Part shown: positions 27,420-37,393 of the stretch, piece after piece
How positions within the stretch are numbered: the stretch's first letter is position 1
Layout: every line of letters starts with the position of its first letter
Assembly: GCF_014763045.1 (NCBI RefSeq)
Contig: NZ_JACTAG010000002.1
Coordinates: forward strand, 1,488,001-1,552,000
DNA length: 64,000 bases
Direction of reading: 5' to 3'
Source: Sulfitobacter aestuariivivens
Lineage (GTDB): Bacteria > Pseudomonadota > Alphaproteobacteria > Rhodobacterales > Rhodobacteraceae
Made by a program: the position numbers and the translations under genes
The notes under the pieces: model-generated
Told to the model about the DNA's origin: nothing
Databases searched by the model: none
The model's input: the letters and a program-made list of their open reading frames with translations, nothing else

Positions 27420-28748
27420 ATGCAAGAGTGGCTGACAATGACAGCGGCAGATCTGGGCCGCGGGATTGGCGCGGGCAACATCGACCCGGTTGCGCTCTGC
27501 CAAACCTATCTTGATGCCATTGACGCGCACCCATTGCGCGACCGCATCTATGCCCGCGTCACCCACGACCGTGCGTTGGCCGAAGCCAGCGCTGCCGCGT
27601 CCCGTGCCCAATCCGGCCATCGCCTGTCACTGCTGGACGGGGTCCCGATCTCGTGGAAAGACCTCTTTGACACGGCTGGAGTCGCGACCGAAGCCGGGTC
27701 AAAGCTGTTGGAAGGCCGCGTGCCTGATGCGGACGCCACCGTGCTTTCAAATGCCACCGCCGCCGGGTTGGTCTGTCTTGGCAAGACCCACATGAGCGAG
27801 CTGGCCTTCTCCGGCCTTGGTCACAACCCGTCAACCGCGACACCGCCGTCGGTGAATGATCCTTTGGGCGTGGCGGGCGGCTCATCCTCCGGGGCAGGGG
27901 CGTCTGTCGCCTTTGGGCTGGCGGCGGCGGGCATTGGGTCAGACACCGGCGGGTCGGTGCGTATTCCATCCGTGTGGAACGATCTGGTCGGTCTGAAAAC
28001 CACGTCGGGCCGCCTGACCCTCGAAGGGGTCGTGCCATTGGCTTTGAAATTCGACACCGTGGGCCCGCTTTGCCGCTCGGTTGAGGACGCAGGCCTCCTT
28101 CTGGCCGCGCTTGAGGGCAGCAAACCTGCTGATCTGACCGCCGCCAGTCTTGAGGGCCGCCGTTTCGCCGTTATCAAAACGGTGATGATGGAAGGTCTTC
28201 GCGACGGGCCGAAAGCGGCCTTTGACGCAGCGATTGCCAGGATCGAAGCGGCGGGTGCCACGATCGACTGGATCGACATGCCTGAACTGGAACAGGCATT
28301 GGAATTGGCCACATGCCTTTTCACATCTGAGGCTTACGGCCTGTGGCGCGACGTGATCGAGGCGAACCCGGACAAAATGTATTCCGAAATCCTCAATCGC
28401 TTCCGATTGGGCAAGGGGTTCTCTGCCGCCGATTACGTCTCTTCCTGGGCCAAGCTGGATGTCTTGCGACACGGCTATGATCATGCCACGGCGGGCTATG
28501 ACGCCGTGCTGGCCCCGACCACCCCGATCTTGCCCCCGAACCTTGCGCGGCTTGAGCAGGATGCAGATTATTATGTCACCGAAAATCTGCTGGCCCTGCG
28601 CAACACAAGGCTGGGCAACCTGATGGGCATTTGCGCGCTGACGCTGCCCACGGGCACGCCGTCATGCGGGCTAATGCTGATGTGCCCACCGGATATGGAA
28701 GAACACCTGTTGCGTATCGGCGTCGCAGCAGAGACCGCGTTGGCCTAA
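27420..28748 (+). CDS. Amidase signature family protein
   Basis: 442 residues from the ATG at 27420 (GGGGG upstream). The Ser-cisSer-Lys triad is visible as K80 in GVPISWKDLFD, S155 region in AGGSSSGAGAS, and S179 in GSDTGGSVRIPS. Related enzymes hydrolyse aryl or aliphatic amides; GatA is less likely because no gatB/gatC neighbour is present. Substrate unknown. Confidence 0.88.
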   Translation: MQEWLTMTAADLGRGIGAGNIDPVALCQTYLDAIDAHPLRDRIYARVTHDRALAEASAAASRAQSGHRLSLLDGVPISWKDLFDTAGVATEAGSKLLEGRVPDADATVLSNATAAGLVCLGKTHMSELAFSGLGHNPSTATPPSVNDPLGVAGGSSSGAGASVAFGLAAAGIGSDTGGSVRIPSVWNDLVGLKTTSGRLTLEGVVPLALKFDTVGPLCRSVEDAGLLLAALEGSKPADLTAASLEGRRFAVIKTVMMEGLRDGPKAAFDAAIARIEAAGATIDWIDMPELEQALELATCLFTSEAYGLWRDVIEANPDKMYSEILNRFRLGKGFSAADYVSSWAKLDVLRHGYDHATAGYDAVLAPTTPILPPNLARLEQDADYYVTENLLALRNTRLGNLMGICALTLPTGTPSCGLMLMCPPDMEEHLLRIGVAAETALA

Positions 28749-28856
28749 AAGCCACAAACACCTGACCTCCTTCGGAATTTTGATGGACGGGATGCGCCCG
28801 CTTGGCTACTTTGGTGTCAAACGGGGCGATAATGATCCCGATCCGAGGCAGTTTTG

Positions 28857-30044
28857 ATGTTGTACCCCGACCGGTTTTCGAACCTTCCGGCCCATGCTTG
28901 GCCGCGCCTGCGCGCTTTGCTCCGCGATGCGGATTGGGATGGCGACGTCATTCAGATGACCATCGGAGAGCCAAAGCACGCCTTCCCGGCATGGGTCACG
29001 GATAAAATTGTCGAATATTCTGAGGGCTTTAACAGCTACCCGCCCAACGATGGCTCCCCCAAACTGAAACAATCCATCTCGGACTGGATCAAGCGGCGCT
29101 ACGGCGTCGCTATGGACCCCGAGACTGAGGTCATGGCGCTGAACGGCACCCGAGAAGGGCTCTACAACGCCATTGTCGCGCTCAGCCCCGAGACCAAGAA
29201 TGGCCAAAAGCCAGCCGTTCTGATGCCCAATCCCTTCTATCAGGTCTACATGATCGCCGCGATTTCAGGCAACGCGGACCCGATCATGGTCAACGCGACC
29301 GAAGCCACCGGGCATCTGCCAAACTTCCACGATGTCCCAACCGACGTACTGGCGCGCACCACTGCGGCCTACATCTGTTCGCCTGCCAACCCGCAGGGCG
29401 CTGTCGCGCATTATGACTACTGGGCGTCCTTGATCGATCTGGCCGAGACTCATGATTTCATGATCCTCGCCGACGAATGCTATTCCGAGATCTACCGCGA
29501 CAGCCCGCCCATCGGCGTACTTGAAGTCGTGGAAAAGCTGGGCACGGACCGCAACCGCGTCGCCGTTTTCCACAGTCTCAGCAAACGCTCGAACCTGCCG
29601 GGGCTGCGCTCTGGCTTTATCGCCAGCGGCGCCGATACCATTCGCGAGGTCAAGCAGTTGCGCAACTACGCGGGCGCACCGCTGCCTTTGCCCCTGCAAC
29701 AGGCCGCCGCCGCCGTCTGGGATGATGAGACACATGTGCAGGAAAACCGCGCGATGTATCTGGAAAAGTACCAGATTGCGGATCGTATCCTGGGCAATGT
29801 CCCGGGCTATCAGAGCCCCGAGGCCGGGTTTTTCCTGTGGTTGCCTGTCGACGATGATGAAGCAGCCGCCGTCAAGCTATGGCGCGAGACGGGCGTCAAG
29901 GTGCTGCCCGGGGGCTATCTGGCACAAGACGTACCGGGCGAGGAAAATCCCGGCAAAACATACATCCGGGTGGCTCTTGTCGCCCCAAAAGACGAAACGG
30001 CACGTGGATTGGAACTGATCCGCGACTGCCTGTATCCGGCATAA
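28857..30044 (+). CDS. Class I/II aminotransferase, DapC-like
   Basis: 395 residues. PLP-dependent fold type I enzyme; the Schiff-base lysine is about K243 in SLSKRSNLPGLRSGF, with ADECYSEIYRD and the C-terminal IRVALVAP. The SLSKRSNLPG element and overall length recall N-succinyldiaminopimelate aminotransferases of lysine/peptidoglycan synthesis, but the assignment is inferred. ATG at 28857 follows CGAGGCAG. Only 15 bp separate it from ftsK. Confidence 0.87.
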   Translation: MLYPDRFSNLPAHAWPRLRALLRDADWDGDVIQMTIGEPKHAFPAWVTDKIVEYSEGFNSYPPNDGSPKLKQSISDWIKRRYGVAMDPETEVMALNGTREGLYNAIVALSPETKNGQKPAVLMPNPFYQVYMIAAISGNADPIMVNATEATGHLPNFHDVPTDVLARTTAAYICSPANPQGAVAHYDYWASLIDLAETHDFMILADECYSEIYRDSPPIGVLEVVEKLGTDRNRVAVFHSLSKRSNLPGLRSGFIASGADTIREVKQLRNYAGAPLPLPLQQAAAAVWDDETHVQENRAMYLEKYQIADRILGNVPGYQSPEAGFFLWLPVDDDEAAAVKLWRETGVKVLPGGYLAQDVPGEENPGKTYIRVALVAPKDETARGLELIRDCLYPA

Positions 30045-30059
30045 AGAGGAACCGAGGCG

Positions 30060-32933
30060 ATGGCATACCAGACACGGCAGCGTAACCCCTTGCTTGACAG
30101 TAACATGAGCCAGGCATTGGAAAAACGCAGCAAGGAATTGCTGGGTCTGGCGCTGATCGGGCTGGGCGTAATGGCTGCGATGATGATCGGCAGCTACACG
30201 CCTGATGATCCCAATTTCATGGTCTCGACCGATGCGCCGGTGCAGAACTGGCTGGGCCGGATGGGGGCCTCCATCGCCGCACCGCTCTTCATGATCGTGG
30301 GCTGGGGCGCGTGGGGCATTGCCGTTGTGTTGCTCACGTGGGGCACACGTTTTGCGCTGCACTGGGGCCAAGAACGCGCCATGGGGCGGCTGATCTTCGC
30401 GCCTATCTCTGTGGCGCTTGGCTCCATCTATGGGGCCACGCTCACCCCTGACGCGGCATGGCTACAGACCCACAGCTTTGGGCTGGGGGGGCTGTTTGGC
30501 GACACCGTCATGGGCGTCATACTCAACGTTTTGCCCATCGGGTCGACCTTTGCGATCAAGTTGATGTCGCTGGTCATGGCCGTCTGCATCATCACGCTTG
30601 GTGCCTTCGTACTTGGCTTTACCAAGGTCGAGGTGAACCAGATCATCCGGTTCCTGCTGCTGGGCCTGATCATGGCCTATGCGACCTTGATGAATGTGCT
30701 CGGCCGGGGCGCCATGGGCGCGGTCCACGTGGCTCAGAACCTTCAGGCACGCACCAATGAACGCCGCGAACAACGCCGGATCGCAGCAGAGGAAAACGCG
30801 GCCTTTGTCGCAAGTGAACCCGCACTCACTGCTGCCCCACACGCTCAGGAACCCCTGCTTGAAACCCCGGCTGAGGTCAAAACAGGTCTGTTGGCCCGCA
30901 TGCCCGGCCTGATCAAACGCCCCGACGCAATGCCCGAGCCGGAACTGGTTGAACCGCAATACGACGGGGTAATCGATGACGAAATGCCCGGCGATGATCG
31001 GATCAAAAGCAAGATCGCGGATGTGATCAAGAACCGCGTGCGCAGTACCACGGCTGTCCACACCGCAACAACCGCCCCCCTGACGCGCGGTCGCGGGCGC
31101 GGCCCCGACGCGCTGGTGCTTGATACCAGCGGCCTGCCGCCCGAACCGCCGCTGACAACGCCGCAGCGGGCAGAACCCCCGTTGACCGCCCCGCGTGTCA
31201 CGCTGGATACCGCGGCGTCTACCCCCGCCGTTATACCGCAGGATGCGGCACCAACTGACTTGCCGCTGGCCCCCGAGCCACAGGCCGCTCCGCTCTCCAT
31301 CCCCGTGGCAGAACCACGCAAGGTGGTGCAACAACCTCTGCGCAAGCCCGTGCAACCATCCAAGCAGGCCCAGGCCGAGGCGCAGCCAACACTGACCTTC
31401 GAAGACACGCACCCGGGGTTTGAACTTCCCCCGCTGGCCTTGCTCGAAAGCCCCGATACCGTGCAGAAACTGCACCTCAGCGATGAAGCGCTGGAAGAAA
31501 ATGCGCGTATGCTTGAAACGGTGCTGGATGATTATGGGGTCAAAGGCGAAATCATCGCCGTGCGCCCCGGCCCAGTCGTGACGATGTACGAACTTGAACC
31601 GGCACCGGGCCTCAAGGCATCCCGCGTGATCGGTCTGGCCGATGACATCGCCCGCTCCATGGCAGCCCTTTCCGCGCGTGTGTCCACCGTGCCGGGCCGC
31701 AGCGTGATCGGCATCGAACTGCCCAATGAAAACCGCGAAAAGGTGGTCCTGCGCGAAATCCTCAGCAGCCGCGACTTCGGCGACGGCAACCAGCGCCTGC
31801 CGCTGGCCCTGGGCAAGGACATCGGCGGTGAACCCGTCGTGGCCAACCTCGCCAAGATGCCCCACCTGCTGATCGCAGGGACAACCGGTTCCGGCAAATC
31901 CGTGGCGATCAACACCATGATCCTGTCGCTGCTCTATAAACTGAGCCCCGAGGATTGCCGCATGATCATGATCGATCCCAAGATGCTGGAACTCAGCGTC
32001 TATGACGGCATTCCACATTTGCTAAGCCCCGTTGTGACGGACCCCAAAAAGGCGCTGGTGGCGCTGAAATGGACCGTCGGCGAGATGGAAGAGCGTTATC
32101 GCAAGATGTCCAAGATGGGCGTGCGCAACATCGAAGGCTATAATGGTCGCGTCGCTGAGGCGCTGGCGAAAGGCGAAAACTTTGAGCGGACCGTGCAGAC
32201 CGGATTTGACGAGGACACGGGCGAACCGATCTTCGAGACCGAAGAAAACACACCCGTAAAACTGCCCTATATCGTCGTGATCGTCGACGAAATGGCCGAC
32301 CTGATGATGGTCGCGGGCAAAGAAATCGAAGCCTGCATCCAGCGCCTCGCCCAGATGGCGCGTGCCTCTGGCATCCACCTGATCATGGCCACACAGCGCC
32401 CCTCGGTCGATGTGATCACGGGCACGATCAAGGCAAACTTCCCCACCAGGATTTCCTTTCAGGTGACCTCAAAGATCGACAGCCGCACGATCCTTGGTGA
32501 GATGGGTGCCGAACAGCTTCTGGGCATGGGCGACATGCTCTATATGGCGGGCGGCGCCAAGATTACGCGCTGCCACGGGCCGTTCGTTTCGGACGAAGAA
32601 GTTGAGGAAATCGTCAACCATCTCAAGCAGTTCGGGGAGCCTGACTATGTATCCGGCGTGGTCGAGGGACCAGCGGAAGACAGCGAAGCCTCGATTGATG
32701 CGGTGCTGGGCCTGAACACCGGCGGCAATACCGATGGCGAAGATGCGCTTTACGACACCGCTGTTCAAGTGGTGATCAAGGACCGCAAGTGCTCGACCTC
32801 CTACATCCAGCGCAAACTGGCGATCGGCTATAACAAGGCCGCGCGGCTGGTCGAACAGATGGAGGACGAGGGCCTTGTGTCCCCTGCGAACCACGTGGGC
32901 AAACGCGACATACTGGTGCCGGAGCAAGCCTAA
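30060..32933 (+). CDS. ftsK: DNA translocase FtsK
   Basis: 957 residues. Four to five membrane helices occupy about residues 26-225, then a proline/alanine-rich linker to about 460, then the motor with Walker A GTTGSGKS near 608 and Walker [13 protein letters not shown] near 738. The C-terminal gamma winged helix (about 890-957; [20 protein letters not shown]) recognises polarised KOPS sites. It pumps chromosomal DNA through the closing septum and activates XerCD at dif. Start after GAGGAACCGAGGCG. Confidence 0.97.
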   Translation: MAYQTRQRNPLLDSNMSQALEKRSKELLGLALIGLGVMAAMMIGSYTPDDPNFMVSTDAPVQNWLGRMGASIAAPLFMIVGWGAWGIAVVLLTWGTRFALHWGQERAMGRLIFAPISVALGSIYGATLTPDAAWLQTHSFGLGGLFGDTVMGVILNVLPIGSTFAIKLMSLVMAVCIITLGAFVLGFTKVEVNQIIRFLLLGLIMAYATLMNVLGRGAMGAVHVAQNLQARTNERREQRRIAAEENAAFVASEPALTAAPHAQEPLLETPAEVKTGLLARMPGLIKRPDAMPEPELVEPQYDGVIDDEMPGDDRIKSKIADVIKNRVRSTTAVHTATTAPLTRGRGRGPDALVLDTSGLPPEPPLTTPQRAEPPLTAPRVTLDTAASTPAVIPQDAAPTDLPLAPEPQAAPLSIPVAEPRKVVQQPLRKPVQPSKQAQAEAQPTLTFEDTHPGFELPPLALLESPDTVQKLHLSDEALEENARMLETVLDDYGVKGEIIAVRPGPVVTMYELEPAPGLKASRVIGLADDIARSMAALSARVSTVPGRSVIGIELPNENREKVVLREILSSRDFGDGNQRLPLALGKDIGGEPVVANLAKMPHLLIAGTTGSGKSVAINTMILSLLYKLSPEDCRMIMIDPKMLELSVYDGIPHLLSPVVTDPKKALVALKWTVGEMEERYRKMSKMGVRNIEGYNGRVAEALAKGENFERTVQTGFDEDTGEPIFETEENTPVKLPYIVVIVDEMADLMMVAGKEIEACIQRLAQMARASGIHLIMATQRPSVDVITGTIKANFPTRISFQVTSKIDSRTILGEMGAEQLLGMGDMLYMAGGAKITRCHGPFVSDEEVEEIVNHLKQFGEPDYVSGVVEGPAEDSEASIDAVLGLNTGGNTDGEDALYDTAVQVVIKDRKCSTSYIQRKLAIGYNKAARLVEQMEDEGLVSPANHVGKRDILVPEQA

Positions 32934-32974
32934 GACTTACTCCCCCTCCAAGGGTCCATCCGGCACCACAAGAG

Positions 32975-33007
32975 CACCGTCAGGCCCTCCACCTGACGGT
33001 GTTTTTT
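32975..33007 (+). terminator. Rho-independent terminator after ftsK
   Basis: Perfect 10-bp stem CACCGTCAGG / CCTGACGGTG, 7-nt loop, then six T. It separates ftsK from lolA. Confidence 0.93.
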
Positions 33008-33093
33008 CGCGCACAGGGCAAAAACAGCGCTGCTGATATCGCATAACAGGGGCAACCGCCCTATGTCTTTGCCAAGCCAAGAAGGAAAGTATC

Positions 33094-33699
33094 ATGCGTT
33101 TCACTATTTCGGCGGTTCTTGCGCTGGGTCTGATGGCCCTGACGCCCCTCGCAGTCGCGGCACAGCAACTTCCGCTGGCGCAATTATCGAGCTATCTCAA
33201 TCAATTGCAGACAGCGAAAGGCGAATTCACCCAGATCAACGATGATGGGTCAATCAGCACCGGCACGATCTATATCAAGCGACCGGGGCGCGTGCGGTTT
33301 GAGTATAATCCGCCCGAGGCAACGCTTGTGGTAGCTGGGTCAAACACCGTGGTGATCTATGACAAGAAATCCAACCAACCGGCAGAAACCTACCCGCTGG
33401 ACCGCACCCCGCTATCGATCATCCTGGCACAACAGGTCAACCTGGGGCAGGCCCGCATGGTGACTGGTCACTCTTATGACGGCACCGCGACGACCGTCAC
33501 CGCTCAGGACCCGGCGCACCCGGAATACGGCAATATCCAGCTGAAATTCACCGGCAACCCGATCGAACTGCGCCAGTGGATTATCAATGACGGCAACGGC
33601 AGCAAGACGACGGTCATTCTTGGTGATCTGGAAAAGGGCGGCAACCTGCCCAACAGCCTCTTTGATGTGGGCGACGCCAAGATAGAACCATCGCGGTAG
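33094..33699 (+). CDS. lolA: Outer-membrane lipoprotein carrier LolA
   Basis: 201 residues with a signal peptide (MRFTISAVLALGLMALTPLAVAA in outline, cleaved before QQLPL). FTQINDDGSISTGTIYIKRPGRVRF is the classical LolA beta-strand start. The periplasmic chaperone ferries lipoproteins from LolCDE to LolB or the outer membrane. It follows ftsK, as in many proteobacteria, but with a terminator between. AAGAAGGAAAG precedes the ATG. Confidence 0.93.
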   Translation: MRFTISAVLALGLMALTPLAVAAQQLPLAQLSSYLNQLQTAKGEFTQINDDGSISTGTIYIKRPGRVRFEYNPPEATLVVAGSNTVVIYDKKSNQPAETYPLDRTPLSIILAQQVNLGQARMVTGHSYDGTATTVTAQDPAHPEYGNIQLKFTGNPIELRQWIINDGNGSKTTVILGDLEKGGNLPNSLFDVGDAKIEPSR

Positions 33700-33729
33700 A
33701 ATGGGCAAACCCCCACCCGGCGCATGACA

Positions 33730-34317
33730 TCACCGGCGCAAACGGCATCCGGCGATTTGATCGCGGTACATCTCTGACCGGGCGGCCACCTTGGCAGAGA
33801 CCCCCACCAGCCAGCTTTTGCGGTTGTAGGACCCGCGCGCATATCCCGTATGACCCTCGTGATAGGCCAAATACTGATTGCGCGCATCCGTCAGCGGGAT
33901 CCCGTTGCGTTCCTGGCTGACATTCATGTACCAGCCCATGAAATCGCTGGCGTCCTTGATCCGGTCCCGCTTGGCGGTGCGCCGGTTCTGGTCGCGGCGG
34001 TATTCATCCCACGTGGCATCCAGCGCCTGAGAATAGCCAAATGCACTGGACTGGCGGCCCATCGGCAACACCCCGAGCACGTATTTGAAAGGCGTGCGCG
34101 CATCCGCCACAAATCTGCTTTCCTGATGGATCGTCGCCATCTGGACGTGGATCGGCACGCCCCATTTGCGCTCGACGGCGCGGAATGCTCTGAGGTATTC
34201 GGGGCGCTCCTTGAGAAGGCTGCAGGCGTTGTCCAGATTGCGCGGCGCGGACGTCTGTCCACCCCCGCAGGATGCCACCAGCAACACAATTATCAGGGCG
34301 CGAAGGGATCTGCTCAT
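33730..34317 (-). CDS. Lytic transglycosylase SLT-domain lipoprotein
   Basis: 195 residues. The signal ends LLVASC (Cys17), predicting a lipoprotein. The SLT domain begins around residue 50 with VPIHVQMATIHQESRF, where the Glu of QES is the catalytic acid, and continues with SSAFGYSQALDATWDEY and LAYHEGHTGYARGSY. It should cleave peptidoglycan glycan strands. Convergent with lolA. Confidence 0.88.
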   Translation of the reverse strand: MSRSLRALIIVLLVASCGGGQTSAPRNLDNACSLLKERPEYLRAFRAVERKWGVPIHVQMATIHQESRFVADARTPFKYVLGVLPMGRQSSAFGYSQALDATWDEYRRDQNRRTAKRDRIKDASDFMGWYMNVSQERNGIPLTDARNQYLAYHEGHTGYARGSYNRKSWLVGVSAKVAARSEMYRDQIAGCRLRR

Positions 34318-34613
34318 CTGCCTCTCGCTTTTTGTATCTTGTTTTGCCGCTATTCTACCTCATTTTTCTGCTGCGTCACATCACAAAATGTCACAGGTTC
34401 ATCTCTGTGATCCGCAAGGCGACCTGCATGAGGCAAACAGCTTGGGCACGGACGCGACCGGCCAACTCTCCGTCTCGCAAGCAGAATTTTCGGTATGGGC
34501 GGTTCGCGACCCTACAGACACACATCAACAGACTGTTTCTGCAAAATCAGGCCTCGTGATTGGACAAAAGGCCCTTGAAACGACTAGTAACGAAAGGTAG
34601 GGGCTGCAATGTT
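34318..34613. promoter_or_regulatory. Divergent promoter region between SLT lipoprotein and hspQ
   Basis: 296 bp with no credible gene. CTTGAAA at 34573-34579 resembles a heat-shock -35 box in front of hspQ, but I find no matching -10 at the right spacing. A short direct repeat TGTCACA / GTCACAT lies around 34376-34396. Confidence 0.35.
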
Positions 34614-34940
34614 ATGCTACGCACACGTGCGAAATATCATCTTGGGCAGATTGTCCGACACAAAAAACATCCCTTTCGAGGGGTTATTTTTGACGTGGAC
34701 CCTGAATTTGCAAATACAGATGAATGGTACGAAGCCATTCCTGAAGAAAGCCGCCCGATCAAGGACCAGCCGTTCTACCACTTGCTGGCCGAAAACGATC
34801 AAAGCTATTACGTGGCCTATGTGTCAGAGCAGAACCTGGTCGCGGATTACTCGGGCGAGCCTGTAGATCATCCGGATATTCCGGATCTGTTCGGCCCCTT
34901 CACAGATGGGTCCTATCCGCTGCATTTTCAGCTGAACTGA
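34614..34940 (+). CDS. hspQ: Heat shock protein HspQ (YccV-like)
   Basis: 108 residues. KYHLGQIVRHKKHPFRGVIFDVDPEF is diagnostic, with the rest (DQPFYHLLAENDQSYYVAYVSEQNL) completing the YccV hemimethylated-DNA-binding fold. HspQ stimulates degradation of DnaA and Lon substrates in enterobacteria. The ATG at 34614 was preferred over one 18 codons upstream because the family begins at this point. Confidence 0.92.
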   Translation: MLRTRAKYHLGQIVRHKKHPFRGVIFDVDPEFANTDEWYEAIPEESRPIKDQPFYHLLAENDQSYYVAYVSEQNLVADYSGEPVDHPDIPDLFGPFTDGSYPLHFQLN

Positions 34941-34975
34941 ATCGCCCACGGTCCGCTCGCGGCACGGTCGGTATT

Positions 34976-34996
34976 GAGTTTATTGGAAAGATGAAG
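34976..34996 (+). repeat. Short intergenic repeat (GAGTTT..TGGAAAGATGAAG), copy 2
   Basis: Same 21-bp element as at 13097-13117 with two differences. It lies between the converging ends of hspQ and the gamma-glutamyltransferase gene, 15 bp past the latter's stop. Confidence 0.55.
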
Positions 34997-35010
34997 GCCG
35001 GGCCGCGCGC

Positions 35011-36588
35011 TCAATACCCCAGCGCGCATCCATCCTTGCGAGGATCACTGGCCCCTTCCAGCACGCCGCTTTCATGCATGCGGATCGCCTGTGCGCCGCC
35101 GATTGCGGTGTCTGGCGCGACCATCTTGTGGCCAAGATCTGCAAGCTCTTGCCGCACAGTGTCGCTGTAGCCTCGCTCTAGCCGCAGCTCGCCCGCGTCG
35201 GCAAAGGCGCGCGGCGCGTCGATGGCGGTTTGCGCATCCATGCCATAATCGACCATGTTCGAGACAAATCGCGCGTGGCCGGTGCACTGATAGGCCCCGC
35301 CCATCACGCCAAACGGCATCACGACGCGTCCCTTTTCACGGATCATCCCCGGGATGATCGTATGCATCGGACGTTTGCCGCCCTTCAGCTCGTTCGGATG
35401 CCCTTCTTTTAGGGTAAACCCTGCCCCGCGGTTCTGCAGCAGAATGCCAAATTTGTCCGACGCGATGCCGGACCCGAAACTGCTGAAAATGGAATAGATC
35501 AACGACACGGCCATGCCATCGCGGTCCACCACGGTGATATAGACCGTGTCTTTGTGCACCGATTCAGTCAGCGGTGCTGCGGCAGGCATGGCCTTCTTAA
35601 GATCAATCAAGCCGACCAGCTTGTCTGCTGTTTCAGGCGACAGCATGTGTTCCAACCCGGTGGTGTAATCGGGATCAGCCAGAAACCTGTTGCGCGCGTC
35701 ATAGGCCAGCTTGGTCGCTTCCGCCTCGATATGCACGCGTTCGGCGCCCATTGGATCCATCGCGGAAAAATCGAATGCCTTGAGCATATTGAGCAACAAC
35801 AGCGCGGTGGCCCCTTGCCCGTTTGGCGGATGCTCGACCACTTCCAGATGCTTGTAGGTGCCAGATACCGGCGTGCTTGGGGTCGCGGCGGCTTTGGCAA
35901 AATCGTCCGCAGTGTGCACGCCGCCTGCCGCCTGCAGGCAACGCAACATATCCTCTGCCACCTCCCCCTCATAGAACGCGCGACGCCCGTCGCGTGCGAT
36001 TCGACGCAAGACCTCGGCCTGGCCCGGCGCGGCAAAAACCTGTCCGACCTGCGGGGCTTTGCCGTTGAACAGATAATGTGTGCGCGCGCTGCCCTTAAGG
36101 GTGTCGGCATCCAAATGCCAGTCAGAGGCAACGCGCGGGGCGACGGGCACGCCAGCTTCGGCATAATGAATCGCGGGGGCAAGTACTGCATCAAGCCCAA
36201 GGTGGCCGACCTCATCCGACAGGCGGCAGAATGCATCGACCGCAGTAGGGATCGTGACAGCCTCAGGCCCCCACTTTGGCACCTTGTCCGCGCCCCGATC
36301 CCGGAGCATGGCGGCGTCCAAGGCCGCAGGCGCCCGGCCCGACCCGTTCAACGCGTGAACATCATCGCTGCCGGGCAGGGAATAAAGCACAAAACAATCG
36401 CCCCCGATCCCGGTCATCTGCGGCTCGCAGATACCCAGCAACACCGCACCGGCAAGTGCCGCGTCCATCGCATTGCCACCTTGTTTGAGGATAGCGACTG
36501 CCGTTTGCGCGGCCAGCGGATGAGAGGTCGCGCACATGCCATTGGTCGCGAAAACGGGCGACCGCCCCGGTAAGTGAAAATCGCGCAT
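35011..36588 (-). CDS. ggt: Gamma-glutamyltransferase family protein
   Basis: 525 residues from the ATG at 36588 (AGAGGAAGCAGTC upstream). The Ntn-hydrolase nucleophile threonine lies in the KDTVYITVVDRDGMAVS region near residue 365, where the precursor would self-cleave; GGKRPMHTIIPGM and VMPFGVMGGAYQ follow. No clear signal peptide is seen, so it may be cytoplasmic, unlike E. coli Ggt. Substrates could be glutathione or related gamma-glutamyl compounds. Confidence 0.9.
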   Translation of the reverse strand: MRDFHLPGRSPVFATNGMCATSHPLAAQTAVAILKQGGNAMDAALAGAVLLGICEPQMTGIGGDCFVLYSLPGSDDVHALNGSGRAPAALDAAMLRDRGADKVPKWGPEAVTIPTAVDAFCRLSDEVGHLGLDAVLAPAIHYAEAGVPVAPRVASDWHLDADTLKGSARTHYLFNGKAPQVGQVFAAPGQAEVLRRIARDGRRAFYEGEVAEDMLRCLQAAGGVHTADDFAKAAATPSTPVSGTYKHLEVVEHPPNGQGATALLLLNMLKAFDFSAMDPMGAERVHIEAEATKLAYDARNRFLADPDYTTGLEHMLSPETADKLVGLIDLKKAMPAAAPLTESVHKDTVYITVVDRDGMAVSLIYSIFSSFGSGIASDKFGILLQNRGAGFTLKEGHPNELKGGKRPMHTIIPGMIREKGRVVMPFGVMGGAYQCTGHARFVSNMVDYGMDAQTAIDAPRAFADAGELRLERGYSDTVRQELADLGHKMVAPDTAIGGAQAIRMHESGVLEGASDPRKDGCALGY

Positions 36589-36912
36589 GACTGCTTCCTC
36601 TGACACTCTGTGCCGCGATGTAGCCCGTCCGGACGGGTGTGCCAAGGAAGAGGGTCAGAATTGGGGGGAAGTTCCTCGGCACCGCGCACTGGGTGGGGGC
36701 TATCAAACGCAGTGCCGAGGGAAGCCATATGCAGCTACAGGGTCAACGATGCACAGAAACCAAGGCGATTTTGTGAAACCACGGGGGCGCTTTGACGGTG
36801 AATGAAGGCGACACAGTGTCATGGTGAATCTCATGCGGGGAATGTCTTAACACCAACGGGAAGTGGCCCTCGCGCCAAGGGTCAGCGGTCGCGTGCAGGT
36901 GGCGATCAGGCG
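36589..36912. promoter_or_regulatory. Intergenic region upstream of ggt with two symmetric elements
   Basis: 324 bp without a gene I can support. A perfect 14-bp palindrome CCCGTCCGGACGGG at 36624-36637 sits 36 bp before the ggt start and could be an operator. A 9-bp inverted repeat CCTCGGCAC / GTGCCGAGG spans 36674-36720 with a 29-nt loop. Confidence 0.4.
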
Positions 36913-37374
36913 TCAGGGCGGCGCGCGGCGTACCGCGATGGCCAGTCGCAGCTGCAGCTCGTTCTCGCAGCCTTGACGTTGATAGGCCACGTCCTTGGCC
37001 AGATCGCGGATCATGAACCAGCCAAACCCCCCTTCGGGCATGTCCATGACATCCACATTGACATCCTGAACCATCCCCAGCGGGATCTGTCCGTCTGGCA
37101 TCGCTTTGCCCCTGTCCCGGATAGTGAAAAACAACCCTTTCTGCCGATGCCTGCAAGTCACATGAATGGGCCCGCCTTGCGCATCGGGGGGATAGGCATG
37201 TTCAACGATGTTGTTGAGTGCCTCTGCCAGCACCAACTCAACCGTGCCCACTTCCTCAATGTCCAGCCCCAGCGGTCCAAGCCCGTGGATCACATCGCGC
37301 AGCGCATCCCGAACGGCGTGTTCACTGCTGATCACTGACACATCAAAAGGTGCAAGCATGATCGGTTCATCCAT
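36913..37374 (-). CDS. HATPase anti-sigma factor-like protein (RsbW type)
   Basis: 153 residues from the ATG at 37374; a GTG at 37401 overlapping the previous stop is an alternative. The GHKL ATP-binding N-box is LAEALNNIVEHAYP, followed by FTIRDRGKAMP (G1 region) and GGFGWFMIRDLAKDV. This is the serine kinase/anti-sigma type found with STAS partners. It directly follows the STAS gene, making a partner-switch pair. Confidence 0.88.
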   Translation of the reverse strand: MDEPIMLAPFDVSVISSEHAVRDALRDVIHGLGPLGLDIEEVGTVELVLAEALNNIVEHAYPPDAQGGPIHVTCRHRQKGLFFTIRDRGKAMPDGQIPLGMVQDVNVDVMDMPEGGFGWFMIRDLAKDVAYQRQGCENELQLRLAIAVRRAPP

Positions 37375-37393
37375 CCGCTGGCCGCCCCTGTTT

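Noticed and set aside
30462-32018. 518-codon open frame antisense to ftsK
   Set aside because: It shadows the well-supported ftsK motor and linker; its product is rich in His/Gln and shows no motif.
34573-34600. Heat-shock promoter for hspQ
   Set aside because: A CTTGAAA-like -35 is present but no -10 at a proper distance, so I list only the region.
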